A stretch of 64,000 bases of DNA from Arenibacter sp. 6A1. GTDB lineage: Bacteria; Bacteroidota; Bacteroidia; Flavobacteriales; Flavobacteriaceae. The translations under genes and the position numbers were made by a program. The stretch is from the NCBI RefSeq assembly GCF_012272855.1, contig NZ_JAAXCQ010000001.1, positions 124,001 through 188,000 of the forward strand. Reading direction: 5' to 3'. Numbering within the stretch: the stretch's first letter is position 1; each line of letters begins with the position of its first letter. The notes below the pieces were generated by a model. The model was not told the DNA's origin and made no database searches. It was given only the letters and a program-made list of their open reading frames with translations. Shown here one piece after another: positions 54,488-61,759 of this stretch.

Positions 54488-55589
54488 ATGATAATTAGTT
54501 CAGACCAATACAAAGGTCTTTTAGATCGCCTTGGTGCGTTAAGGAGGTATCTTTGACGTCGATGCCAAGCTTATAGAAATAGAAAACGAGGAAGAAAAGA
54601 CCTTAGCGCCAGACTTTTGGAACAATCCGCAAGAAGCTCAGGAACAGATGAAGTTAATCCAATCCAAAAAACAATGGGTAGACGACTTTAACGCTGCAAA
54701 AAGCCTAGTGGGTGATTTGGAAATTTTTCTAGAATTCCACAAGGAAGGAGAAATGTCCGAAAACGACTTAAGGAGCCACTATGAAAAAACCGTGGACGCT
54801 ATTGAGAAACTTGAGTTTAAGAACATGCTTTCTTCTGAGGGTGATGAATTGACGGCCGTGCTTCAGATTACTGCTGGAGCTGGAGGTACAGAGAGCTGTG
54901 ATTGGGCTGCCATGTTAATGCGCATGTATATGATGTGGAGCGAAAAACACGGCTATAAGGTAAAAGAACTCAACTACCAAGAGGGCGATGTGGCCGGTAT
55001 AAAAACTGTGACCCTAGAAATTGAGGGCGACTTTGGTTTTGGATGGCTAAAAGGTGAAAATGGCGTGCACCGTTTGGTGCGTATTTCTCCATTTGATAGT
55101 AATGCCAAGCGCCACACCTCCTTTGCTTCGGTATATGTGTACCCCTTGGTCGATGATAGCATTGAAATTGATATCAATCCGGCCGATATTGAAATAACCA
55201 CAGCAAGATCAAGCGGTGCGGGAGGTCAGAATGTCAACAAGGTAGAGACAAAGGTGCAGTTGACCCATAAGCCTACCGGGATTCAAATTTCCTGTTCAGA
55301 CTCTAGGTCGCAACACGACAATAGAGCCACGGCCTTAAAAATGCTAAAATCGCAACTCTATGAGATAGAATTGCGCAAAAAATTAGAGGCCCGACAAGAA
55401 ATTGAAGCCACCAAAATGAAGATAGAATGGGGTTCGCAAATAAGAAATTATGTGATGCACCCCTATAAATTGGCGAAAGACGTTCGAACGGGTGAAGAAA
55501 CAGGGAATGTAGATGCTGTAATGGACGGAAATATAGACCAGTTTCTTAAGGCTTATTTAATGATGATGGGGCAAAAGGATTCTGATTAA
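54488..55589 (+). CDS. prfB: peptide chain release factor 2 with programmed +1 frameshift
   Basis: Releases nascent chains at UGA and UAA codons. Translation starts at ATG 54488 and runs 22 codons to the in-frame TGA at 54554-54556. The site reads AGG AGG TAT CTT TGA C, so a +1 slip at CTT lets reading resume with GAC at 54555. The joined product is 366 residues, the normal RF2 length, beginning [20 protein letters not shown] and continuing [13 protein letters not shown]. The SPF motif ([15 protein letters not shown]) and GGQ motif ([13 protein letters not shown]) are intact. A -7 box TATTTTTG lies at 54465-54472. Confidence 0.97.
54539..54557 (+). promoter_or_regulatory. RF2 autoregulatory frameshift site
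   Basis: TAAGGAGGT (54540-54548) is a nine-base match to the complement of the 16S rRNA tail. It is followed by the slippery CTT and the in-frame stop TGA C (54554-54557). Low RF2 levels favour the +1 shift and thus more RF2. The three-base gap from AGGAGG to CTT equals the E. coli arrangement. Confidence 0.9.
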
Positions 55590-55686
55590 TCATAATACCC
55601 CAGAGCATCCCTTTGAATAATAGGGGAAACCATCATTTTTAAAACGCATAAAATTTTAAAATAATTTAATTGTCAAAAATTAAACC

Positions 55687-56031
55687 ATGATCAAAATTTA
55701 TCACAATCCCAGATGTAGTAAATCTAGAGAAGGATTAAAATTACTGGAAAACTCTGGTAAGGATTTTCAGGTCATTAAATACCTCGAAGACATCCCTACA
55801 AAAGAAGAACTTCGTATGTTATTGAATTATCTTTCTATCACCGCCGAAAATTTGGTACGGAAAAACGAAGCTATTTGGAAAGAGAATTTTAAGGGCAAAC
55901 TACTTTCTGAAGAGGAGATTATAGATGCCATGATTGCGAATCCTAAATTAATAGAACGCCCCATTGTGGTGAAAGGTGAAAAGGCCGTTATAGGAAGACC
56001 GACCGAAAAAATAAACGATATTTTAGCCTAA
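55687..56031 (+). CDS. arsC: arsenate reductase (glutaredoxin-type), ArsC/Spx family
   Basis: Small thioredoxin-fold protein of 114 residues. The catalytic cysteine is C10 in YHNPRCSKSREGL, and the family block LIERPIVVKGEKAVIGRP carries the conserved arginine. It can reduce arsenate to arsenite with glutathione or glutaredoxin. No ars efflux or regulator genes are near, so it may instead have a general redox role, as with other YffB-type members. Confidence 0.88.
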   Translation: MIKIYHNPRCSKSREGLKLLENSGKDFQVIKYLEDIPTKEELRMLLNYLSITAENLVRKNEAIWKENFKGKLLSEEEIIDAMIANPKLIERPIVVKGEKAVIGRPTEKINDILA

Positions 56032-56199
56032 GAACTCTATAATCTTATCTTATAAACCCCCTATAGGCATGCAACAGATTTAATAAGATCTACTTGCATG
56101 CCTATTTACAATAAACCACCTCAGACTATTTAACAAACCTTTAACCTTAGCAGGTTAAACCATCCTTTAAATTTAGAATCTTATAAAACAGTTACTATT

Positions 56200-56688
56200 A
56201 TGAAAATTAAGAACAAAATATTTTTAAGTTTTTCTTTCATTTTACTATCCTTCCCTGTGGTAAGTGCCCAATACGGTTACGGAAACGGCTATGGATATGG
56301 TAATGGATACGGGTATGGTGGCAGACAAAGAAACAGTCTTCCACAGATTCAGGAAACACCAAAAGAGCCAGAAAAGCTAACTGCCCAACAAATGGTAGAT
56401 GCCGAAATGCCAAATTTGACGGAAATTTTGGGACTAAATGAATTTGAAAAAGCAATTTTAAGCACCACATTAACCAAGTACTTACAAGAACGTATCGAAT
56501 TACAGATTTTAAAACTCAGTCCCGAAAAAATGAAGGAGGGTTTTGAGAGAATCACAGAAAGACAAGACGAAGATCTTAAATCCGGGCTTCCAATTGAAAA
56601 ATATGAAGCTTTTGTAGAGCTTCAGAAAAACGGATTTAAAAACAAAAAGAAGAAGAAGAAAAACCGAAAAAGAAAATCAAAAGATTAG
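56200..56688 (+). CDS. exported small protein with GYG repeats and Lys-rich tail
   Basis: Periplasmic or surface protein of 162 residues, function unknown. It has a signal peptide (about 1-23, ending VSAQ) and a Gly/Tyr/Asn low-complexity segment (about 24-41, YGYGNGYGYGNG). An acidic-helical core (about 58-135, TAQQMVDAEMPNLTEILGLN) precedes the basic tail (about 145-162, mostly Lys/Arg). It ends 1 base before the TonB-type outer-membrane protein, so the two are probably co-expressed and may interact. Confidence 0.75.
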   Translation: MKIKNKIFLSFSFILLSFPVVSAQYGYGNGYGYGNGYGYGGRQRNSLPQIQETPKEPEKLTAQQMVDAEMPNLTEILGLNEFEKAILSTTLTKYLQERIELQILKLSPEKMKEGFERITERQDEDLKSGLPIEKYEAFVELQKNGFKNKKKKKKNRKRKSKD

Positions 56689-56689
56689 C

Positions 56690-59200
56690 ATGAAAAGATT
56701 ACTCCCTATTACCTTATTCTTTATTTCCCTACTCACCTTTGCACAAGGGCCTCAAGACAACCAAAGGCTAGTAAAAATAACGGGGACCGTGTTAGATGAA
56801 GAGACAAAAGAACCCTTGGAATACGCCACTCTTGTCTTGCAAAGTGTTAGGAATCCGGATAAGATTACAGGGGGAATCACTAATGCCGAAGGTAAGTTTG
56901 AGGTTGAAGCCTCTGCCGGGAACTACAACATCAGCATTGAATATATATCATTCAGGTCTCACAAGCTTCCGAATTACAGCTTGAGATCTGATACCGAACT
57001 CGGTATCATAAACTTAGGTCTCGATGTGGCACAACTCGAGGGTATTGAGCTTGTTGGAGAACGGACCACCGTTGAGCTCCGATTGGATAAAAAAGTATAC
57101 AACGTAGGTTCCGATCTAACGGTTAAAGGAGGATCTGTGACCGATGTTTTGGGGAATGTTCCCTCAGTAAACGTCGATGTGGAAGGAAATATAAGCTTAA
57201 GAGGTAATGAAAGCGTCCGCATCCTTATTAACGGTAAGCCCTCTGCCCTATCTGGTCTAAGTCCGGAAGCCCTACAACAGCTACCAGCCGATGCTATTGA
57301 AAAGGTAGAAGTCATTACCAACCCATCTGCAAGATATGATGCCGAAGGTACCGCAGGGATCTTAAACATCATTTTAAAACAAAGCAAAACAGCCGGACTG
57401 AATGGTTCTGTAAACGTATACGCCGGGAATCCCGATAATTTTGGAGGAGCCGTTAGCTTAAATTTACGACGCGAAAAACTAAACTTTTTCACCAATACTA
57501 CCTATAGGTACAGAAATGGACCAGGGAATGCCCTTTTTGAACAAGAGAACTTTGACGAAAACGGCAATACCCGTAACTATCAAAATGAAATTAGAAAGTA
57601 CGATAGAAAGGATAAAAGTTTTAACACCAATATCGGATTCGAATTTTTCCTGGACGAGAACAGCAGTATCACCAACTCCCTAGTTTTTGGAAGGTCTAAT
57701 GGTGATAACACCGTTGATGTAGATTTCTTTAATTTCGATGCCAATAGAAATCCGACCATCCAAAGAAACAGGTTTACCACTGAGGATGAATTTGAGGAAG
57801 AGGTACAGTACTCCTTAAATTACCAGAAAAAATTTGATAAGGACGGACATGAACTAAAATTCGATTATCAATATTCGAAAGGTACGGACGATGAGGATTC
57901 TGTCATTAGTGAAGTCATCTTGGGCGATAATATAGCCTTGGACACCGAAAAAACCCTAAATGCAGAAACACAAATCACCCAATTACTACAATTAGATTAC
58001 GTTTTGCCTTTTGGATCCGACAACCAATCTCAATTTGAATTAGGGTATAGAGGTACTTTCAACAATAATAACACCGATTTTGATTTTGGTATTTTAGAAG
58101 ACAATGGTGGTTTTAATAGTGACCCTAACTTTAGCAATGAATTAAACTACAAAGAGTATGTAAATGCTGCCTACACTCAATTAGGAACTAAAATAGATAA
58201 AATCAGTGTTCTTGGTGGACTAAGAGTTGAAGCTTCGGACATTGAAATAGAACTCCTTAACAACAACGAAATCTCTAAAAAGAACTATGTAAATTGGTTC
58301 CCATCGGTATTCCTAGGATATGAGTTTTCTGAAAAGGAACAGTTAACCCTTAGCTATAGCAAGCGACTTAGAAGACCAAGGTCTAGGTTTATAAACCCAT
58401 TCCCTTCTAGATCTAGCAACACCAACCTTTTTCAGGGTAATCCAGACTTAGATCCGACCTTTACCAATGCTTTTGACTTAGGGTATTTAAAACGTTGGGA
58501 CAAAATAACCTTTAACACCTCTGGATATTTCAATAGATCTACCGGCGTTTTTCAATTTATCACCAAAGAAACTGGAGATTTTGTAAGCATTGAGAATCCA
58601 GACGATCCGGAAAATCCAATTGTAGTACCAGTACAGGCAATGACCCCGACTAATTTGGCTACAGAAGACCGCTATGGGATGGAGTTTACCACTACTTATA
58701 CTCCCTTGCGCAACTGGAGGTTAACTTGGAACGTAAATGCTTTCCAAAGGGAAACACAAGGAGATTATATCTACACCAATAGTAATAACGAAGAAATAGT
58801 TCAGAATTTTGATTCTAAAAACTTCTCTTGGTTTACAAGATTCAGTGCCAAATTACCATTACCGGGGAAAATTGACTTTCAAACAAACTTCTTTTATATG
58901 GGTGCTTCCAAAAATGCCCAAAGCAATAATAAGGGTATGTTAAGTTCTGACTTAGCTTTAAGCAAGGATGTTTTAAACAAAAAAGGGTCGATTTCGTTGA
59001 ACGTGGGCGATATTTTTAATACTAGAAAACGCAGAAGGGAAACCAGAACAGAAAACGTATTATCATATAGCGAATTTCAATGGAGAGAAAGACAAATTAC
59101 CTTATCTTTTCAGTACCGCTTTAACCAGCCTCTAAACCAGAAGCAAAGGAGCGGACCGGGATCTGGAAACGGTGATAACGATATGGAGTTTGGAGGATAA
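56690..59200 (+). CDS. TonB-dependent receptor-like outer-membrane beta-barrel protein
   Basis: Outer-membrane protein of 836 residues. It has a signal peptide (about 1-18), a carboxypeptidase-regulatory-like domain (about 28-110, GTVLDEETKEPLEYATLVLQ), a plug-like region (about 130-235, LRGNESVRILINGKPSALSG then EKVEVITNPSARYDAEG) and a long barrel. It matches the outer membrane beta-barrel family that lacks a classical TonB box. The tail after the barrel is Gly/Asp-rich (SGPGSGNGDNDMEFGG) rather than ending in an aromatic residue. It is translationally linked to the GYG protein. Confidence 0.9.
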   Translation: MKRLLPITLFFISLLTFAQGPQDNQRLVKITGTVLDEETKEPLEYATLVLQSVRNPDKITGGITNAEGKFEVEASAGNYNISIEYISFRSHKLPNYSLRSDTELGIINLGLDVAQLEGIELVGERTTVELRLDKKVYNVGSDLTVKGGSVTDVLGNVPSVNVDVEGNISLRGNESVRILINGKPSALSGLSPEALQQLPADAIEKVEVITNPSARYDAEGTAGILNIILKQSKTAGLNGSVNVYAGNPDNFGGAVSLNLRREKLNFFTNTTYRYRNGPGNALFEQENFDENGNTRNYQNEIRKYDRKDKSFNTNIGFEFFLDENSSITNSLVFGRSNGDNTVDVDFFNFDANRNPTIQRNRFTTEDEFEEEVQYSLNYQKKFDKDGHELKFDYQYSKGTDDEDSVISEVILGDNIALDTEKTLNAETQITQLLQLDYVLPFGSDNQSQFELGYRGTFNNNNTDFDFGILEDNGGFNSDPNFSNELNYKEYVNAAYTQLGTKIDKISVLGGLRVEASDIEIELLNNNEISKKNYVNWFPSVFLGYEFSEKEQLTLSYSKRLRRPRSRFINPFPSRSSNTNLFQGNPDLDPTFTNAFDLGYLKRWDKITFNTSGYFNRSTGVFQFITKETGDFVSIENPDDPENPIVVPVQAMTPTNLATEDRYGMEFTTTYTPLRNWRLTWNVNAFQRETQGDYIYTNSNNEEIVQNFDSKNFSWFTRFSAKLPLPGKIDFQTNFFYMGASKNAQSNNKGMLSSDLALSKDVLNKKGSISLNVGDIFNTRKRRRETRTENVLSYSEFQWRERQITLSFQYRFNQPLNQKQRSGPGSGNGDNDMEFGG

Positions 59201-59220
59201 TTCCTGAAACAATTAAAATT

Positions 59221-59250
59221 AAAAGCTGCCCGAAAAGGCAGCTTTTTTTA
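59221..59250 (+). terminator. Rho-independent terminator
   Basis: A perfect 10-bp stem (59221-59230 with 59237-59246), a 6-base loop and T residues, 20 bases after the outer-membrane protein stop. Confidence 0.92.
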
Positions 59251-59353
59251 TGTCTTAATTTAGGCAACTTTCCATAAGGCTCTATAACCGATCAACACAA
59301 ATCAGCAAAGTAGACCAGGAATAGTATTAATTACTAATCGTTTATGAATCTGC

Positions 59354-59433
59354 GCGTTAGGGATAGCGGCGGCATCCCCGCAGCATCGCAAGGGATATAG
59401 CCAATAGCCCGACCGACCAAGGAGGGAACGCCC
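59354..59433 (+). repeat. 80-bp structured dispersed repeat, copy C
   Basis: It begins GCGTTAGGGATAGCGGCGGC and ends GGAGGGAACGCCC, and differs from copy B at nine positions (11, 12, 32, 33, 34, 45, 52, 53 and 65). All are unpaired in the three-way-junction model. It lies 153 bases 3' of the TonB-type gene, beyond that gene's terminator, in the same orientation. Confidence 0.88.
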
Positions 59434-59572
59434 AAACCCATATTCGCCTTAGGACCAAAAATATCACAAATAGCTTCCGGATTACAGTCGTTTCTTTTGT
59501 ACAACAAACACATAAAAGCGGTATGTGGCACTTTTAGAACCACAGAAAAAGAATTAGATACTTCTTCTAAAC

Positions 59573-59604
59573 AAAAAAAGCTGCCCATTGGTTATGGACA
59601 GCTT
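59573..59604 (-). terminator. minus-strand Rho-independent terminator
   Basis: An 11-bp stem (59578-59588 with 59594-59604), in which the one irregular pair is G-U in minus-strand RNA. It is followed on that strand by a 7-T run. It lies 27 bases after the stop of the 57-residue membrane protein. Confidence 0.75.
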
Positions 59605-59630
59605 CGTTTATTGTAAAAATAAGATATATT

Positions 59631-59804
59631 TTAAGCGTTTTGCTTTGCTTTTTTAGCGTCGCGCTTTTCTTTCAGAAATTCAAGAAGCGATCCCCCTACC
59701 CAATAAGGTATCACAAAAGTCAATAGAAATATCATTAACCAAAAACCGATGGTTAAAATGGTTAAGAAAGCTATAAACCCTAAGTATTGGCCAAAATCGA
59801 ACAT
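59631..59804 (-). CDS. 57-residue membrane protein
   Basis: Small ORF with ATG start (MFDFGQYLGFIAFLTILTIG), two hydrophobic segments separated only briefly (about 7-24 and 25-36), and a basic tail (LKEKRDAKKAKQNA). It has its own consensus promoter upstream (59832-59863) and its own terminator downstream, so it is very likely a real gene. No function is recognised. Confidence 0.7.
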   Translation of the reverse strand: MFDFGQYLGFIAFLTILTIGFWLMIFLLTFVIPYWVGGSLLEFLKEKRDAKKAKQNA

Positions 59805-59831
59805 GATAATTTTAATTTTTAAATAACGCTA

Positions 59832-59863
59832 CAAATATATCAAAATCTTACTTGTATATGCAA
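59832..59863 (-). promoter_or_regulatory. Bacteroidota-type promoter of the 57-residue membrane protein
   Basis: On the minus strand: TTG (59861-59863), a 21-base spacer and TATATTTG (59832-59839), 27 bases before the start codon at 59804. Confidence 0.65.
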
Positions 59864-59986
59864 TATCCGACGAAAATATTTTATGATATTTTTAATGAAT
59901 TTAGCCCTAGAGCAGCCAAATCACTCCAAAAAATCCCCTCGCATTAATTTTCTATTAGCAAAACCTCTAAAGACCGCCTTTTTAGT

Positions 59987-61159
59987 CTACTTTAAATTGT
60001 TTAAGATAAAATCTAAGGTCTCATTTTTGTTCATGTTTTTCTTATAGGCAATATTGCCATGAGCAGGCTGCAGAACCAATCCCAATTCTTTCATTCTCAA
60101 CATAGTGCTTTCGTATTCCAAACTCACTTTCCCCGTCAGCAAAGTATCCATCGATAGCCCGCTTTTATAACGTTTATGTATTTTCCTTAGACCACTTAAA
60201 TACAGACGGTCTTTGGTAAAGCCTCCTCCCCTATGCGCTCTTAAAGTAATCGTAAAGGCATCGTCCCGATTGAGCTTATATTTACTGTGAATCATATCGA
60301 AGGTGTCTGCAAAGCTATACCCCTTAATAAGGCTATCGGAAGCCAATACCCTATACGCCAACTCTTTTAATCGTTTTAAGGTAAGGGCGCCGCTCATATA
60401 CTCGCTAAATACCGCCAAGCCTTCCTGAGTCTCCACATTTCTGGGCAGTCCGTTAGAAAAAACTTTTAGCGGTTGTAGCATGGCATTATAGGTGGTAACC
60501 AAGTGTACTCCTATTTCGTGATTCGCCAAAGTAAGCAACTGGTTTTTACTGAATACAGCATTCTTTTTGATCAAAAGCGACTGCGAACTATTTTGAACCA
60601 TGGCATCGGCAGCGATACTGGTAGAATAGGCAATATTCAAGGGGAAATTATACTGTTCGACAAAATTTTCAAAAAACAACCTTGCATCTTCCGGAGAATA
60701 CTTTTTTTCCATATCCTCGGAAAGCGGCTCATCGCTAAAATGAAGAATAAATTTAGCATTCTGTACATCCTTTTTTGTGGGGGTTCCATAGGTACTCAAG
60801 GAGTTGTAAAAAAACTTCTTTCCTTGACCAATAGTTTCTATGCATTGAATCATATTAGCATAGAAGTAAATAACGTCTTGGTAAAAATCTCGAATCTGCT
60901 CATCCTTGATACGATCAATCTGTTGTGAAAAAAATAGCTGATGTAATTTATAGGGATCAAATTGTAGTTTCCGATATTTAAAAACAGGGGATTCCACATA
61001 TTTAGAAGCAAAAAAGCGCTGTTTCTCCGTTTCTATATTTAATGGATTTACATAACTTATCAGTTCTATTTTCTTTACTAATTGGTCTAAATTTGCATCA
61101 ATTTTAAACAATTGCGGGTATTGTAACCGCTTTTCCTTTAGCACTTCTTCTTTACTCAT
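59987..61159 (-). CDS. QEGLA-motif (DUF1704) zinc metalloprotease-like protein
   Basis: Protein of 390 residues of the family named for flavohaemoglobin-expression modulation. The zinc-binding H214-E215-x3-H219 is in LANHEIGVHLVTTYN and the diagnostic Q245-E-G-L-A249 in VETQEGLAVFSEY. An Arg-Arg-x-type recognition region (ITLRAHRGGGFTKDRLYLSG) follows. Eukaryotic relatives (MATCAP) are tubulin carboxypeptidases, so a carboxypeptidase activity is plausible; the bacterial substrate is unknown. It is probably monocistronic. Confidence 0.88.
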   Translation of the reverse strand: MSKEEVLKEKRLQYPQLFKIDANLDQLVKKIELISYVNPLNIETEKQRFFASKYVESPVFKYRKLQFDPYKLHQLFFSQQIDRIKDEQIRDFYQDVIYFYANMIQCIETIGQGKKFFYNSLSTYGTPTKKDVQNAKFILHFSDEPLSEDMEKKYSPEDARLFFENFVEQYNFPLNIAYSTSIAADAMVQNSSQSLLIKKNAVFSKNQLLTLANHEIGVHLVTTYNAMLQPLKVFSNGLPRNVETQEGLAVFSEYMSGALTLKRLKELAYRVLASDSLIKGYSFADTFDMIHSKYKLNRDDAFTITLRAHRGGGFTKDRLYLSGLRKIHKRYKSGLSMDTLLTGKVSLEYESTMLRMKELGLVLQPAHGNIAYKKNMNKNETLDFILNNLK

Positions 61160-61270
61160 TTTTAAATATATCCTTAATTAGCCTATTCTAGGCCAGTATT
61201 AATCAAAACATTCAATTCTATGGCAATTTTAGCTTCTTTTGTTGCCACTATTGCCTTAGTGGCCTGACAA

Positions 61271-61630
61271 CTATCTTATTCCATACTGCACCTCTTTATC
61301 GATGATATCATTAAAAAGGCAGAAGGCGTTGGTCTTTTGCGATATACCACTTTCTACCCCAGAAGCACTATTTACAACAACACCGTTGACTAGCATGATC
61401 AGTATCGATACTCCAAAAATTATCGGAAAAGGAAAACTACCAAGCTTCAGCGTGCTGATACCGGGAACAGCTGCTACTTGTTGTATTGGGTACATTAAAA
61501 TTAAATGGGCCGAAAGTAACCAGGACAGCTTAAAAAAAATAGATTCGAATAAATAGATCCGCCTTTCAATAAGCGCTATGCTTCTAGATACTTCCAGAAA
61601 CAAAAATCTAAAAAGAAGCCCTATAAACAT
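61271..61630 (-). CDS. doubtful 119-residue hydrophobic ORF
   Basis: An open frame with a hydrophobic N-terminal half and a possible second helix (FPFPIIFGVSILIMLVNGVV). It lies in a 600-bp space between the QEGLA gene and the symporter terminator. It has no recognisable family, promoter or terminator, and a plus-strand frame overlaps it. It may be a small membrane protein, a decayed gene or chance. The rest of the space (61160-61270, 61631-61700) shows nothing. Confidence 0.3.
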   Translation of the reverse strand: MFIGLLFRFLFLEVSRSIALIERRIYLFESIFFKLSWLLSAHLILMYPIQQVAAVPGISTLKLGSFPFPIIFGVSILIMLVNGVVVNSASGVESGISQKTNAFCLFNDIIDKEVQYGIR

Positions 61631-61706
61631 CTAATAGGGAAAGGAGGGGTTTTCATAACTTCAAAAAAGAAAGCGCTAATTTATAAGAACAATCCTTTGA
61701 AATTAC

Positions 61707-61743
61707 AAACCCCCGAAAAATATTTTATATGTTTCGGGGGTTT
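61707..61743 (-). terminator. terminator of the symporter gene
   Basis: A perfect 12-bp stem (61707-61718 with 61732-61743) with a 13-base loop, 17 bases after the minus-strand symporter stop. The GC-rich core and flanking A/T-rich sequence fit a Rho-independent terminator. Confidence 0.8.
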
Positions 61744-61759
61744 AAAAAATAAGATTTAA

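Larger units (their letters stand above)
59251..59630. other. intergenic region with repeat copy C
   Basis: It contains the 80-bp repeat at 59354-59433 and a minus-strand terminator at 59578-59604. Between them (59434-59572) the minus strand can be read as an open frame of about 45 codons that continues into the repeat. I consider it an artefact or a gene remnant and do not call it. Confidence 0.5.

Noticed and set aside
54648-55589. prfB as a 313-residue protein starting at 54648
   Set aside because: RF2 is normally about 365 residues, and the upstream frame with the +1 site AGG AGG TAT CTT TGA C restores the full N-terminus from 54488.
56270-56320. short tandem repeats resembling a CRISPR or VNTR
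   Set aside because: They are codon-level repeats of Gly-Tyr-Gly-Asn in the exported protein gene, without the fixed repeat-spacer layout of a CRISPR.
59334-59588. minus-strand open frame across repeat copy C (and similar at 35192-35383 across copy B)
   Set aside because: The shared peptide (GVPS...GRA...IPC...AAGMPP) is just the translation of the 80-bp repeat. The flanking residues are unrelated and the frame ignores the predicted RNA structure.
61302-61556. plus-strand 84-codon ORF between the QEGLA gene and the symporter
   Set aside because: It overlaps the equally doubtful minus-strand frame and has no promoter, terminator or recognisable domain.
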